Shown: positions 16,078-24,115 of the stretch, piece after piece
Layout of the letters: each line of letters opens with the position of its first letter
How positions within the stretch are numbered: the stretch's first letter is position 1
NCBI GenBank assembly: GCA_001772615.1
Contig: MEUZ01000001.1
Span: forward strand, 194,504-258,503
Direction of reading: 5' to 3'
DNA length: 64,000 nt
DNA from: a candidate division WWE3 bacterium RIFCSPHIGHO2_01_FULL_40_23
Lineage (GTDB): Bacteria; Patescibacteria; WWE3; UBA101185; 2-01-FULL-41-18
Made by a program: the position numbers and the translations under genes
The notes under the pieces: generated by a model
The model's input: the letters and a program-made list of their open reading frames with translations, nothing else
What the model was told of the DNA's origin: nothing
Database searches by the model: none

Positions 16078-16695
16078 GTGGATAAAAAAATAAAAGCTGT
16101 TTTGCTTACGATAACACTTTTAATTTATGTTTCATTTACCGTTAAGGTAATTAATATATTTCTTGCCGACTACTATCACATTAAAGGTAAAAAGCTTTTG
16201 TATAGGGGATACCTCTCGGAGGCAAATGACAATATTAATAAAGCCATAAAACTAAATTATGAAGAGCCGTCCTATCATAGGACTAATGCTGCTTTGTTTC
16301 TTGCTGCGCTCTCTTTAAAGGAAGGAGACATGCAAAAAATAAAACAATATGCCCTGTCGGAAATGGAAACCGCTTATAATCTTCAGAAAATAAACCTTGT
16401 CAATCTTAAACACCTGCTCTCTCTTTATTATTACTTAAGTGTTGATGACGCTGTAGATCCGAGGGAAATTGATGATCGATTAAAGACAAAAACAATGACC
16501 TTTTTTGAAGAGGTAAAGGACATTTCGCCAAATGACTCAAGCGTTTACCTTACGATCGGAAAATATTACGGACTGCTTAAGGAATATGAGTTGGCGGAAG
16601 AAGCTCTTGAGAAAGCCTTGAAGCTTAAGCCTGATCTAAAGGAGGCAAAAGATGAGCTTGATGCAGTCAGAGTTAAAACAGGTTTTAAGGCCTGA
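16078..16695 (+). CDS. Membrane-anchored TPR protein
   Basis: 205 residues. An N-terminal helix (about 7-28) anchors it, followed by tetratricopeptide-like helical pairs; the clearest repeat is near residues 155-195 (A-E-E-A-L-E-K-A-L-K-L-K-P-D). It starts with GTG at 16078, three bases after the stop of the O-antigen ligase-like gene, with AAAGG just ahead. It is probably an accessory factor of that polymerase, since TPR partners of Wzy-like proteins are common. It overlaps the convergent PEGA/SH3 gene by 11 bp. Confidence 0.85.
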   Translation: MDKKIKAVLLTITLLIYVSFTVKVINIFLADYYHIKGKKLLYRGYLSEANDNINKAIKLNYEEPSYHRTNAALFLAALSLKEGDMQKIKQYALSEMETAYNLQKINLVNLKHLLSLYYYLSVDDAVDPREIDDRLKTKTMTFFEEVKDISPNDSSVYLTIGKYYGLLKEYELAEEALEKALKLKPDLKEAKDELDAVRVKTGFKA

Positions 16696-17818
16696 CCTCA
16701 ACCACATAAGAAGAGGATACCCAACCTTCTTTACCGTCTCCAAAAAGCACTTTAAGCCATTCCGTTCTTTCCTCAAGGACAGACACCTCATCACCGCTGT
16801 TTATTCTCCCTATTTCGCTCGCGGTCAAACTCGGCTCTGATCTCACCCTTAACCAGCCTGTACCTGTGGATAGGACCTTCACTTTCTTACCTATAAGGTC
16901 AATACCAGTAAACCTTTCAAGTGCAGTTTTAGCCTCATTGGTCAATCCACTATCGGATTTCCTTCCAAGGTAAGCTATTGTATCACCGGCTTTCAAGGCA
17001 AATTTATCATTTCCCGTAACGGGACTGCCGTCCGCTCCATAAATATTCCCAAGGTAGTCAATAAAATATGAGAATTTAAGAGCTGTGTTTCTTGTTTTAT
17101 TCCAGTAAACAATCCCGTTTACCCAAAGAGGAACATCCAGGGTTAACTCATTAAGATCGGAAGAAAGATCATAAACAACTTTAGACCCCGGGATGACAGC
17201 CGACTTATCAGGGACCGGAATTAGAAAGAGCTGAACCGAAACATTAAGTTTGTAGTTCTTCTTTATTTTAACTCTTGCCGTTTGAGGCTCAAAACCCGCT
17301 TTTTCCACGCGAAGGTCATACTCCCCATCGGAAAGAACTGATGACGAATATGGTGTCTTTCCAACCTCGGCGTCGTCAATAAAAACGGTTGCCTGCGATG
17401 GTTCCGAAACAAGGCTTATTTTTGAACTTAAATCTTTATAATCAATCCAAAAATTCTGCCCTGAAGAAAAGCTTCTTGAAATGCCAAGATCCCTATTAAT
17501 AACGACTTGGGGAACTTCTCTTGAGTTTGTCGTAAAGGGAATCGTCGCTTCATATGAATTTAAAGGCCCTTTAACCTTTACCAAGTGTGAGCCGGGTTTT
17601 ACTTCCCACGACTGGTAAGGAGTATTGCCAAGCTTACTATCATCAAAATAAACTTCTGCATCCCCGTAAGAAACACTAACCGAAAGGCCCGATTGCCCCC
17701 AAAAAGCGCTTCTATGTCTATAAACTTTATAAAGCAGGAATGCCGAAGTTAAAATGCCCGCAGTAATAAGTAAAATAAAAAGGGCTTTTTTACCTTTTTC
17801 GTTCGTATCCGTCAACAT
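16685..17818 (-). CDS. Anchored protein with PEGA domains and C-terminal bacterial SH3 domain
   Basis: 377 residues. A transmembrane helix (about 13-30); then one PEGA-like region with S-K-L-G-N-T-P-Y near residue 65 and a second with F-I-D-D-A-E-V-G-K-T-P-Y near residue 155; and an SH3_3-type domain (about 315-375) with W-L-R-V-R-S-E-P and W-V-S-S-S-Y-V. SH3 domains of this kind bind peptidoglycan or peptides, so a wall-associated role is likely. The start at 17818 is chosen because an upstream ATG at 17962 would translate through tRNA-Cys; a TATTAT box at 17831-17826 lies seven bases upstream. Confidence 0.88.
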   Translation of the reverse strand: MLTDTNEKGKKALFILLITAGILTSAFLLYKVYRHRSAFWGQSGLSVSVSYGDAEVYFDDSKLGNTPYQSWEVKPGSHLVKVKGPLNSYEATIPFTTNSREVPQVVINRDLGISRSFSSGQNFWIDYKDLSSKISLVSEPSQATVFIDDAEVGKTPYSSSVLSDGEYDLRVEKAGFEPQTARVKIKKNYKLNVSVQLFLIPVPDKSAVIPGSKVVYDLSSDLNELTLDVPLWVNGIVYWNKTRNTALKFSYFIDYLGNIYGADGSPVTGNDKFALKAGDTIAYLGRKSDSGLTNEAKTALERFTGIDLIGKKVKVLSTGTGWLRVRSEPSLTASEIGRINSGDEVSVLEERTEWLKVLFGDGKEGWVSSSYVVEVRP

Positions 17819-17824
17819 TGGTTG

Positions 17825-17831
17825 TATAATA
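17825..17831. promoter_or_regulatory. Shared -10 element between tRNA-Cys and the PEGA/SH3 gene
   Basis: The 7-bp TATAATA reads TATAAT rightward (11 bases before the tRNA) and TATTAT leftward (7 bases before the ATG at 17818). One symmetrical -10 could serve both directions. No convincing -35 is seen on either side. Confidence 0.45.
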
Positions 17832-17841
17832 TACCAGTCAG

Positions 17842-17915
17842 GGCCTGATCGCCAAGTGGTAAGGCAGGAGTCTGCAAAACTCTTATCGGCGGTTCGATTC
17901 CGCCTCAGGCCTCCA
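17842..17915 (+). tRNA. tRNA-Cys (GCA)
   Basis: A 74-nt cloverleaf with encoded CCA. The acceptor stem is GGCCTGA (17842-17848) with TCAGGCC (17905-17911), discriminator T and CCA at 17913-17915. The anticodon loop is CTGCAAA with GCA at 17874-17876, and the stem is GGAGT/ACTCT with one G-T pair. T-loop TTCGATT is present. The 3' part of this gene is duplicated 182 bp downstream. Confidence 0.96.
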
Positions 17916-17935
17916 GGATCTGTACAAAGTTTATT
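17894..17935. repeat. Direct repeat, left copy (3' end of tRNA-Cys plus 20 bp)
   Basis: A 42-bp sequence starting TCGATTCCGCCTCAGG, identical to 18076-18117. It covers the T-arm, acceptor strand and CCA, and 20 bp of downstream flank. This is the layout of attachment sites where an element integrates into a tRNA 3' end, but only about 140 bp separates the copies. Confidence 0.9.
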
Positions 17936-18075
17936 GGATAGAACACAAAAGCAAAAAGTCACGATAAACGGAATCGAACTGCCGGACTGAGGAACGAAGT
18001 GACGAGGGAGGCGGGCTCGCGGGATTTAGAAGCTGTTATGAGCAAAGCGAATTACAGATTCTTAATACACGTGAG

Positions 18076-18117
18076 TCGATTCCGCCTCAGGCCTCCAGGA
18101 TCTGTACAAAGTTTATT
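18076..18117. repeat. Direct repeat, right copy (tRNA-Cys 3' fragment)
   Basis: Identical over 42 bp to 17894-17935. The sequence between the copies (17936-18075) holds no convincing gene. The repeat's right end supplies most of a TATTAT box at 18114-18119 just ahead of the next gene. Confidence 0.9.
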
Positions 18118-18124
18118 ATCTAGC

Positions 18125-19114
18125 GTGCACAAATTTATTGAAAACCACTTAAGACATAGAACTTTTAAGGATTTCTACCAATCGGATATTACATCCGTTG
18201 AAGAGGATATAGCCACAAGCGGGATAGCGGAAGTCTTTGCGCCGGTAATACTTAGAGCGTTGTTTTGGGCGGCCCTTACCTTACCTGCCGTCGTAAGCTT
18301 AAACACCTCAAACGTTGCTTTATTCCTTACACCAATAGCCTTTGTTGCGGGTTCCGCATGGTTCATACTGTCCCTATCAACAATAAAACTGAAATTTAAA
18401 CATTTTGCAGGGGACATCACAAAAAACATTTTTGAGAGCTTTCTTACCTCTCTTCTTATAATGCTGTTTATAGCTCTGTTTGCCTTAAACACATCGGCAG
18501 TAACCATTGAATATACGCTGCAAAGTAACACTTATTTTAAAATCTTTTCAGCCGTACTTGCTTCCATTGTCACAATAAGAATCGTTTATTTAATCGTTGT
18601 AGGATCCATCCAATATGCAACAAACGACGCCATGCTAACCGGCCAGCGGGAGCTTATGCAGGAGTACTTCAGGCGATCACTCTCGTTTACATACATGGTT
18701 GCAGATTTAATCCGCAAGGAGCCCGATATAAAAGTAACAAACTATTACATCAGCGACGCCTTTTCACGAATTTTTAATGTTGCAAAACACCACCTTGTTA
18801 ACAGAGCCAAACCGGGTTTTGAAGAAAAAGTAAAGGAAATTGAAGAGTTAAATAAAGACGCTCTTGCTGTTTTATCAAACCCCGAAAGAGACCAGGACGA
18901 AGTCAATAAAACGTTCTTAACTTTGCTTCTGGGGTTTAAAAAATTATTAAATACCAAAAACAAGTCGGCCCGAAAGATAAGCTATGTGGAGATTGAAATT
19001 GACTGCCTGGAGAAAAATAAAGACTCGCATAGAGTGATTGCGTTAAGATACGCAACTATTTTCGCTCTGATTTACGAGATTTTGCAGGATGAGGGCGAGG
19101 ACATCTTCCTGTAA
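18125..19114 (+). CDS. Membrane protein with cytoplasmic helical domain, unknown
   Basis: 329 residues from GTG at 18125. Three or four transmembrane helices in the first 165 residues, then a soluble helical domain of about 160 residues that contains a Lys/Glu-rich segment. No family is recognised. The reading frame stays open upstream to an ATG at 18038, but that would translate the duplicated tRNA fragment, so the GTG five bases after a TATTAT box (18114-18119) is preferred. The next gene begins four bases after the stop. Confidence 0.65.
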   Translation: MHKFIENHLRHRTFKDFYQSDITSVEEDIATSGIAEVFAPVILRALFWAALTLPAVVSLNTSNVALFLTPIAFVAGSAWFILSLSTIKLKFKHFAGDITKNIFESFLTSLLIMLFIALFALNTSAVTIEYTLQSNTYFKIFSAVLASIVTIRIVYLIVVGSIQYATNDAMLTGQRELMQEYFRRSLSFTYMVADLIRKEPDIKVTNYYISDAFSRIFNVAKHHLVNRAKPGFEEKVKEIEELNKDALAVLSNPERDQDEVNKTFLTLLLGFKKLLNTKNKSARKISYVEIEIDCLEKNKDSHRVIALRYATIFALIYEILQDEGEDIFL

Positions 19115-19118
19115 CCAT

Positions 19119-20582
19119 ATGAGATTAAGATTGATCATATTCACCCTTTTAGTACTCGGAGCTGTTGCGATCTTTTCAAGTCTTCAGAGGAAACATGATA
19201 AAGTAGATAAGAACGGAGCTTCTCCAACCAAGGATGCCAAAGAGGAACTAGTCCCCACTCCCGATTCCGACCAGAGTGCCCTCTTACAAAAAGGGCCGCT
19301 CATAGCACCTCCGCAACAAGACATCTACGCCAACACTTTTGAGCGTTTTAGCTATCGCTTACCTTTCATTAAACCCGAGTACATAGATTCAAATAGAGGC
19401 TTTGGTTATTGTTATCCGGGAGAGAAGGAGTGTCAGGAAAAGTTTGATGCGTCAAAGTATTTTATAAAACAGTACACAATCGACGGGAATTTGGAAATCC
19501 AATTTATTCCTGTTGAGAATAAGCTGTACGAAATTCCCATCTGGGCTATACACAGCACATCATATGATAAATTAATCCTCAAGATCAAAGCCGGTGAAGA
19601 TCTAGGAAGCCCCTGGTCTTCCAGAGTTTACAGTGATAGCACATCTTTGCCGTTTTATCCAAAAACCGCTTGTAATGTGGCTAAATTCGTAAGGGCATAC
19701 AACCCATATTCCTGCAAGCCATACTCCTATAGAGCTAGAGGTAATATAAAACTTGGAATTATCGAGTTTATGCTCCCTAATACTAAACTTCCAGCAGCCT
19801 TCGGTAAAAACTATGCAGACTACCTGAACGACTCAAGACAAACTTACAGCTTATGCGTACTGAATTATGACAACAACTGCGCTCCAGGCAACGCCACAAA
19901 CACACACTATTCATTTAGATACCTGAACAAGTTCTACAAAGAAGAAGCAATAAAACACAAATTTTCAGATATTAATTTTGAGATCTCTACCTTTGGGCCA
20001 TTTAAAATCCCTTCTATACCTAGATATGGCTATGATAGAGATATGAGGTACCTGAACAAACTCTTCAGAGAAGCATCCAAAACAAATGGGGTAAACCTGG
20101 ACAAATTTGACCTGCTTGCTTTTGTCTTCTTTGACGATTTGAGGGAAACCCCTAAAAAGTACGCTTTTGTCTCAACAGTGTATGAAAATGCCGCTTTTAT
20201 TAATATAGTTGGGATAGAGCCTACAGTAGTTGACGGCAAGGAGGTTTGGTTTCTGCCTAATGGTGATACGGATGTAGAAACCCTAATCCATGAATTAGGA
20301 CATGTATTAGGTGCAGACGATAAATACAGTTTGGTAAGCCCAGGTAGTATAGCGACAACTTGCAGAAGAGAAGGTCTTGGGGATCCGGATAAAAAACCGC
20401 TTTTTCCCCAAGAAACAGCGGACGTCTACTGTGGAAAGATATTTGAAACCAAAGAAGCATTTGAAAACCCTAAAGGCGGAAGTGATGGGACATATCAAGC
20501 TGTTCTAAACAGTGATATAAATGCTAAAGGAAGACTTGTAATAAATAGATATACCGCCAAAGAATTAGGTTGGATAGATTGA
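19119..20582 (+). CDS. Secreted or anchored zinc metalloprotease, metzincin-like
   Basis: 487 residues. An N-terminal hydrophobic segment (about 4-20) is a signal peptide or anchor, followed by a polar linker (about 25-65). The catalytic motif H-E-L-G-H-V-L-G-A-D-D near residue 391 fits HExxHxxGxxD, where the third ligand is Asp or the nearby residue; many metzincins have His or Asp there. Ten or so Cys residues suggest disulfides outside the cell. The region before it has aromatic-rich beta segments. The start at 19119 avoids overlap with the previous gene. The substrate is unknown; a role in processing surface proteins is only a guess. Confidence 0.85.
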   Translation: MRLRLIIFTLLVLGAVAIFSSLQRKHDKVDKNGASPTKDAKEELVPTPDSDQSALLQKGPLIAPPQQDIYANTFERFSYRLPFIKPEYIDSNRGFGYCYPGEKECQEKFDASKYFIKQYTIDGNLEIQFIPVENKLYEIPIWAIHSTSYDKLILKIKAGEDLGSPWSSRVYSDSTSLPFYPKTACNVAKFVRAYNPYSCKPYSYRARGNIKLGIIEFMLPNTKLPAAFGKNYADYLNDSRQTYSLCVLNYDNNCAPGNATNTHYSFRYLNKFYKEEAIKHKFSDINFEISTFGPFKIPSIPRYGYDRDMRYLNKLFREASKTNGVNLDKFDLLAFVFFDDLRETPKKYAFVSTVYENAAFINIVGIEPTVVDGKEVWFLPNGDTDVETLIHELGHVLGADDKYSLVSPGSIATTCRREGLGDPDKKPLFPQETADVYCGKIFETKEAFENPKGGSDGTYQAVLNSDINAKGRLVINRYTAKELGWID

Positions 20583-20596
20583 GCAAAAGTCCTGAC

Positions 20597-21223
20597 CTAC
20601 ATAAAAGACTGGAGGATCATTTTGTAAAACTTCTTCTGGTTTAGGTAGTGATCAACAATAATAAATTCAATTCCCGCGTTTGTGGCAAACTGGTAATCGG
20701 TCTGGGAATCCCCGAAATAAATGCAGTCCTCTTTTTTGGACCCGCTTTTGTTAATTATCATGTCAAGGCAGAAAGGGTCGGGCTTTTCATGGCCTTCATC
20801 AGTGCAGGAAACAACATAGTTCAGGTATTGCGACAGGCCATTGTTTTCCATTATCTTGTTTAAAGATCCGTACTGCCTGTTGGTGCAGACGGATACTATC
20901 CTCCCCTCTTTATTGAGCGTTTTAATAATATCCGAAACTGCGTCAAATATTTCAATTTTATCTATGTTTTTTATGTGCAAGTCTTCGTTTTCCTTAACGA
21001 GAACGTGGGGGTTAAGCTTTAAACCGAAATGCAAAATCGCTTCATCAAACTGAAGATGCATTGCTGTTCCTCTTGATTTGAAATGAAGGTCTCTTAAGTA
21101 TAGGTCCACTTCATAATGCTTGATGTCAATATATTTATCAAAGGTGTCAACAAACATCTGCTGGTTGAATTCGTATGAATTTGTGATGGTGTCGTCAACA
21201 TCAAAAATAAAATGTTTTTTCAC
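20597..21223 (-). CDS. HAD family hydrolase
   Basis: 208 residues, HAD phosphatase with an alpha-helical cap. Motif I D-V-D-D-T at 8-12 (nucleophile Asp8, acid Asp10), motif II Thr114 in C-T-N-R, motif III Lys147 in E-K-P-D-P, and motif IV G-D-S-Q-T-D at 171-176. It resembles phosphoglycolate phosphatase-type or nucleotidase members; the substrate cannot be told from sequence. Cytoplasmic. Convergent with the metalloprotease gene, 14 bp apart. Confidence 0.9.
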   Translation of the reverse strand: MKKHFIFDVDDTITNSYEFNQQMFVDTFDKYIDIKHYEVDLYLRDLHFKSRGTAMHLQFDEAILHFGLKLNPHVLVKENEDLHIKNIDKIEIFDAVSDIIKTLNKEGRIVSVCTNRQYGSLNKIMENNGLSQYLNYVVSCTDEGHEKPDPFCLDMIINKSGSKKEDCIYFGDSQTDYQFATNAGIEFIIVDHYLNQKKFYKMILQSFM

Positions 21224-21270
21224 GGGTGTAATTATACGTCTTTTTAATAGGGTTGTCGTTTGTTATTAGT

Positions 21271-21341
21271 TTGTCATCCCGGCGAAAGCAGGGATCCTGA
21301 ATCAAGTTCAGGATGACAAGGGCCCAAGCCCGGGATGACAA
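21271..21341. repeat. Palindromic intergenic repeat, copy 4
   Basis: Starts TTGTCATCCCGGCG and ends CCCGGGATGACAA, with an internal CCTGAATCAAGTTCAGG palindrome. Composite of two or three hairpins. Confidence 0.85.
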
Positions 21342-21370
21342 AAGGTCCGCGACACAACGGACTAAGTCTA

Positions 21371-21408
21371 AACAAAAAGGAGGTGGACTGCAGTCAATAC
21401 ACCTCCTT
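21371..21408 (-). terminator. Terminator of the 21435-22721 gene
   Basis: Read leftward: stem AAGGAGGTG (21408-21400) with CACCTCCTT (21385-21377), then TTTTG. It lies 27 bp after the stop codon. Confidence 0.85.
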
Positions 21409-21434
21409 AAAAATCCTTTGTCAACTTATGGGGT

Positions 21435-22721
21435 TTACCAGCTTCCAGAATCAGATCCGCCGGTATCCCAACTACCGCTATCGCTACCGCCTCCCGTATC
21501 CCATGATCCAGAGTCACTGCCTGAGTCCCAACCGCCATCGGAATCGGAACCCCAGCTACCCGAATCCGTACCTCCGCTGTCCCAGCTCCCACCAGAGTCG
21601 GAGTCATCATCAGACGAATCAAACAATGATGTGCTTGAGGACGACGAGGGCTCCGGAGTGCTCGTCGGCTCGGGTGTATTAGTCGGAAGTGGCGTGGGTG
21701 TAGGCGTTGCGGCAAGATCAGTAGCGTCTTCAGCTTTCTTAATCGCCGAGTCCGCATAAGCCATCGACGCAATGAAATCCTCGCCGTAGCAGGCTTGCCG
21801 TGCCTTCGCAACCTCCCCCTTGGCCTCCGCCAATTTGTTCTTGGCATTAACTTTATTATAGGAACTTGCGGCCACGTAAGTTATCGTGTCTGTAATTTCC
21901 TTGTCCGCCGAGATAATCTGGGTGTACGCAGTAACCACATTGGCACTGTCCACATCAGCGCGAATCCTAGCAGTAGCAATGAGCTCCTCTGCCTTTTTGC
22001 CCTCATCGTACACCGCTGGCTTATCAATGATTCCCTCTACGGGAGTTTGAAAAGCGCGGAAGGCTACTGCGAGCTGAACCTGTCCATTCTGTAGGGTAAA
22101 ATAGGAGGCGCTGAATGTTTGAACCTTTCGATTCGGTTCATCGCATAGCACCTTCCTTGGAAGCTCATCAATGTATTGCCGCGTGGAGGTGATGGAATCA
22201 CCAACCTTCACAAGATAACCGCTGTCAATATCCATTGCCTTGCGGTCAAGCTCAAGAAGGTAAGCTCTCGCATTACCCTCGGCGAGCTCGTTTACCACGA
22301 CAGTCGGCTGCAAGGCCTCGTTCAGACTTTTTAGGTCCGCGTAAGCTCCATCCCAGTTTTTTGATTCCTGATCTTCGTCAAGGGCAAGTAGAAGATCGGA
22401 AATCCTTCCCTTCGGAGCCAATAACTCATCGGCGTTTGACAACTGCCGCGAGTAATCAGCCGTGTAGTAGGAAGGGAACTTGGGAGGCTTGTGTGCGTCA
22501 AGAACCTGATGCGCCTCCGGAAGATTCTCCGTCAGCTCCTGAACCTGAAAGCGGATGCCATCCTCCCGCCTTTGAACATCCATCGCCTTGGCGGGGGATA
22601 AAATTGAGGGGCCAAACATGATGGCCGCGCCGGCAAACATCATCAGGATTCCCGAAACCACCCACCGCCACCAATTCTCAAAATCAAAGTACCTATCGAG
22701 TATTTTCGACAGTTCGTCCAC
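21435..22721 (-). CDS. Anchored helical protein with Gly/Ser/Trp/Asp-rich repeat tail
   Basis: 428 residues. One transmembrane helix at about 20-45 after an amphipathic start; a long helical domain (about 50-330) with spaced Ala and charged residues; a Thr-Pro linker (about 338-360); and an acidic tail of repeated S-G-S-W-D-T-G-G type units to the C-terminus. The aromatic/Gly repeats could bind a surface or a partner protein. Unknown family. Start GTG at 22721 with AAAAGGAG nine bases upstream. It has its own terminator and is GC-richer than neighbours. Its neighbour at 22944-23825 is similar in style, and the two may act together. Confidence 0.8.
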   Translation of the reverse strand: MDELSKILDRYFDFENWWRWVVSGILMMFAGAAIMFGPSILSPAKAMDVQRREDGIRFQVQELTENLPEAHQVLDAHKPPKFPSYYTADYSRQLSNADELLAPKGRISDLLLALDEDQESKNWDGAYADLKSLNEALQPTVVVNELAEGNARAYLLELDRKAMDIDSGYLVKVGDSITSTRQYIDELPRKVLCDEPNRKVQTFSASYFTLQNGQVQLAVAFRAFQTPVEGIIDKPAVYDEGKKAEELIATARIRADVDSANVVTAYTQIISADKEITDTITYVAASSYNKVNAKNKLAEAKGEVAKARQACYGEDFIASMAYADSAIKKAEDATDLAATPTPTPLPTNTPEPTSTPEPSSSSSTSLFDSSDDDSDSGGSWDSGGTDSGSWGSDSDGGWDSGSDSGSWDTGGGSDSGSWDTGGSDSGSW

Positions 22722-22795
22722 TTTGTCCTCTCCTTTTTACGACAGATTAATTTTTGCTTTCGCAAACCGCCGGATTTAACAACTCACAACCACCT

Positions 22796-22867
22796 TTGTC
22801 ATCCCGGGTTTGACCCGGGATCCCGTTGGAGTTGCTGTAGAGATCCCTGCATCCGCAGGGATGACAG
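22796..22867. repeat. Palindromic intergenic repeat, copy 5
   Basis: TTTGTCATCCCGGG...GACCCGGGATCCC, then AGATCCCTGC...GCAGGGATGACA. Lies between two leftward cassette genes. Confidence 0.85.
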
Positions 22868-22893
22868 GGGGTCGTGTTAAACTCGCCGGTTTA

Positions 22894-22927
22894 CACACGA
22901 GAAAGTAAAACAAAACTTCCTCGTGTG
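22894..22927 (-). terminator. Hairpin after the 22944-23825 gene, probable terminator
   Basis: CACACGAG (22894-22901) pairs with CTCGTGTG (22920-22927), with additional AAGT/ACTT pairs inside. No good T-run follows in either direction, so terminator function is uncertain. Confidence 0.5.
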
Positions 22928-22943
22928 AATGGTGGGCAGACCT

Positions 22944-23825
22944 TTAGAACGGAATCCCGCACTGCGTACAGGTTGTTGCGTTCGGAGCTTTCTGAACGCC
23001 GCAAGCAGGACAACGCGTTTTTGCTTCTTCAATCTGCTCTTGAAGCTTTGCCTGCCTCTGCTGACGTGCTTCCTCACCCTGCTTTTCCCAGTAAGCATCT
23101 TCATCAGGTTTCGCGGCTTTGTCCAAAGCACCCCACACCTGAAGCTTCAGGGTGAATACACTGAATTTACTTCCGATTCCTTGGGCAAGGTTGGAGGCAG
23201 TTGAGCCCATAAGGTCTGTGAGTGTGGACAGAATGTTCGAAGCGCCGCCAAACCGCCTGGCAATACTTGCTGCAGTACCGGCAATGTCCAACGCCGCAGT
23301 TGCGGCACCCTCAAGTTTGAGATTCCCAACGGAAACCGTGGTTGTCCCGTCACGATTTTCTGTAACGGAAACCTCAAGAACTGGGACCCATCGCCCGCCA
23401 AGAAGCTGCTGAACGGTATAAGCCCCACCCGCAAATGAGCGGGCCACACGCGTATCATCATCTTCCAAAGCCACCAAGGCACGCTCAATTACATCAGCCC
23501 GGCAGTAGTAATTGTGTGGGTCAGGGTGGTACACAATTGCCGCGCCAACTCCCGCCCCGATTCCAACCACCCCGAGGAGGGTTCCCAACTCCCCGCTGAC
23601 GCCGGCTCCGGAAGAAGTGGCTGAGGGCATAGAAGCAAATCTCTGTGAAAGAACCTTAAGCTCCGTTGCTTCCGCCTGTCTCTTTGGCTGCTTTGCCAAT
23701 AGACCTTTGAGGATCTTCACCAAGCCATCCTGCGAAAGTTCCGCCCAAGCGTCCTTCATAGGACCCTCTTCAATCCCATCCCAAATTGCCTTAAGATCGG
23801 AAGGTAGGGCATTAATATCCGCCAT
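22944..23825 (-). CDS. Protein with central hydrophobic region and C-terminal zinc ribbon
   Basis: 293 residues. A helical N-terminus, a Gly/Val/Ala-rich stretch near residues 72-98 that may insert in the membrane, a beta-rich middle, an Ala-rich helical part, and a C-terminal zinc ribbon C-P-A-C-G-x11-C-T-Q-C-G. Such ribbons often mediate protein or nucleic acid contacts. Unknown family. ATG at 23825 has AAGGAG nine bases upstream. Part of the GC-rich cassette group. Confidence 0.78.
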   Translation of the reverse strand: MADINALPSDLKAIWDGIEEGPMKDAWAELSQDGLVKILKGLLAKQPKRQAEATELKVLSQRFASMPSATSSGAGVSGELGTLLGVVGIGAGVGAAIVYHPDPHNYYCRADVIERALVALEDDDTRVARSFAGGAYTVQQLLGGRWVPVLEVSVTENRDGTTTVSVGNLKLEGAATAALDIAGTAASIARRFGGASNILSTLTDLMGSTASNLAQGIGSKFSVFTLKLQVWGALDKAAKPDEDAYWEKQGEEARQQRQAKLQEQIEEAKTRCPACGVQKAPNATTCTQCGIPF

Positions 23826-23948
23826 TCTCTCATCTCCTTATCTTTTCCTTATTGGTTTTGTAAAGTGTGAGTATTATAGGTTTTATGAATGCGGGTGTCA
23901 AAAACGAACCATGTTTTAAGATTCACTAACACTTTTGCGGGTACTGTC

Positions 23949-24042
23949 TGTCATCCCGGGCTTGACCCGGGATCTTATCGCGGGATTGTCATAGAGATCC
24001 CGGATCATGTGCCCGCCTTCGGCAGGCAGGTCCGGGATGACA
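23949..24042. repeat. Palindromic intergenic repeat, copy 6
   Basis: TGTCATCCCGGGCTTGACCC at the left and CCGGGATGACA at the right, with an internal GCCCGCCTTCGGCAGGC hairpin. The rest of 23826-24115 holds only the upstream regions of the two divergent genes. Confidence 0.85.
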
Positions 24043-24043
24043 A

Positions 24044-24071
24044 TTGGAATAAACCTGAATAAAGATATAAA
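24044..24071 (+). promoter_or_regulatory. Promoter of the 24116-24901 gene
   Basis: TTGGAA at 24044-24049, a 16-bp spacer and TATAAA at 24066-24071. The -35 abuts the end of the palindromic repeat. Confidence 0.55.
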
Positions 24072-24115
24072 ATATCCGATAGCAAAACTATTACAAAGAA
24101 AAGAGGAAAGAGACC

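Noticed and set aside
17819..17962. Longer N-terminus of the PEGA/SH3 protein from 17962
   Set aside because: It would translate the antisense of the tRNA-Cys gene; the ATG at 17818 has a -10 box seven bases upstream.
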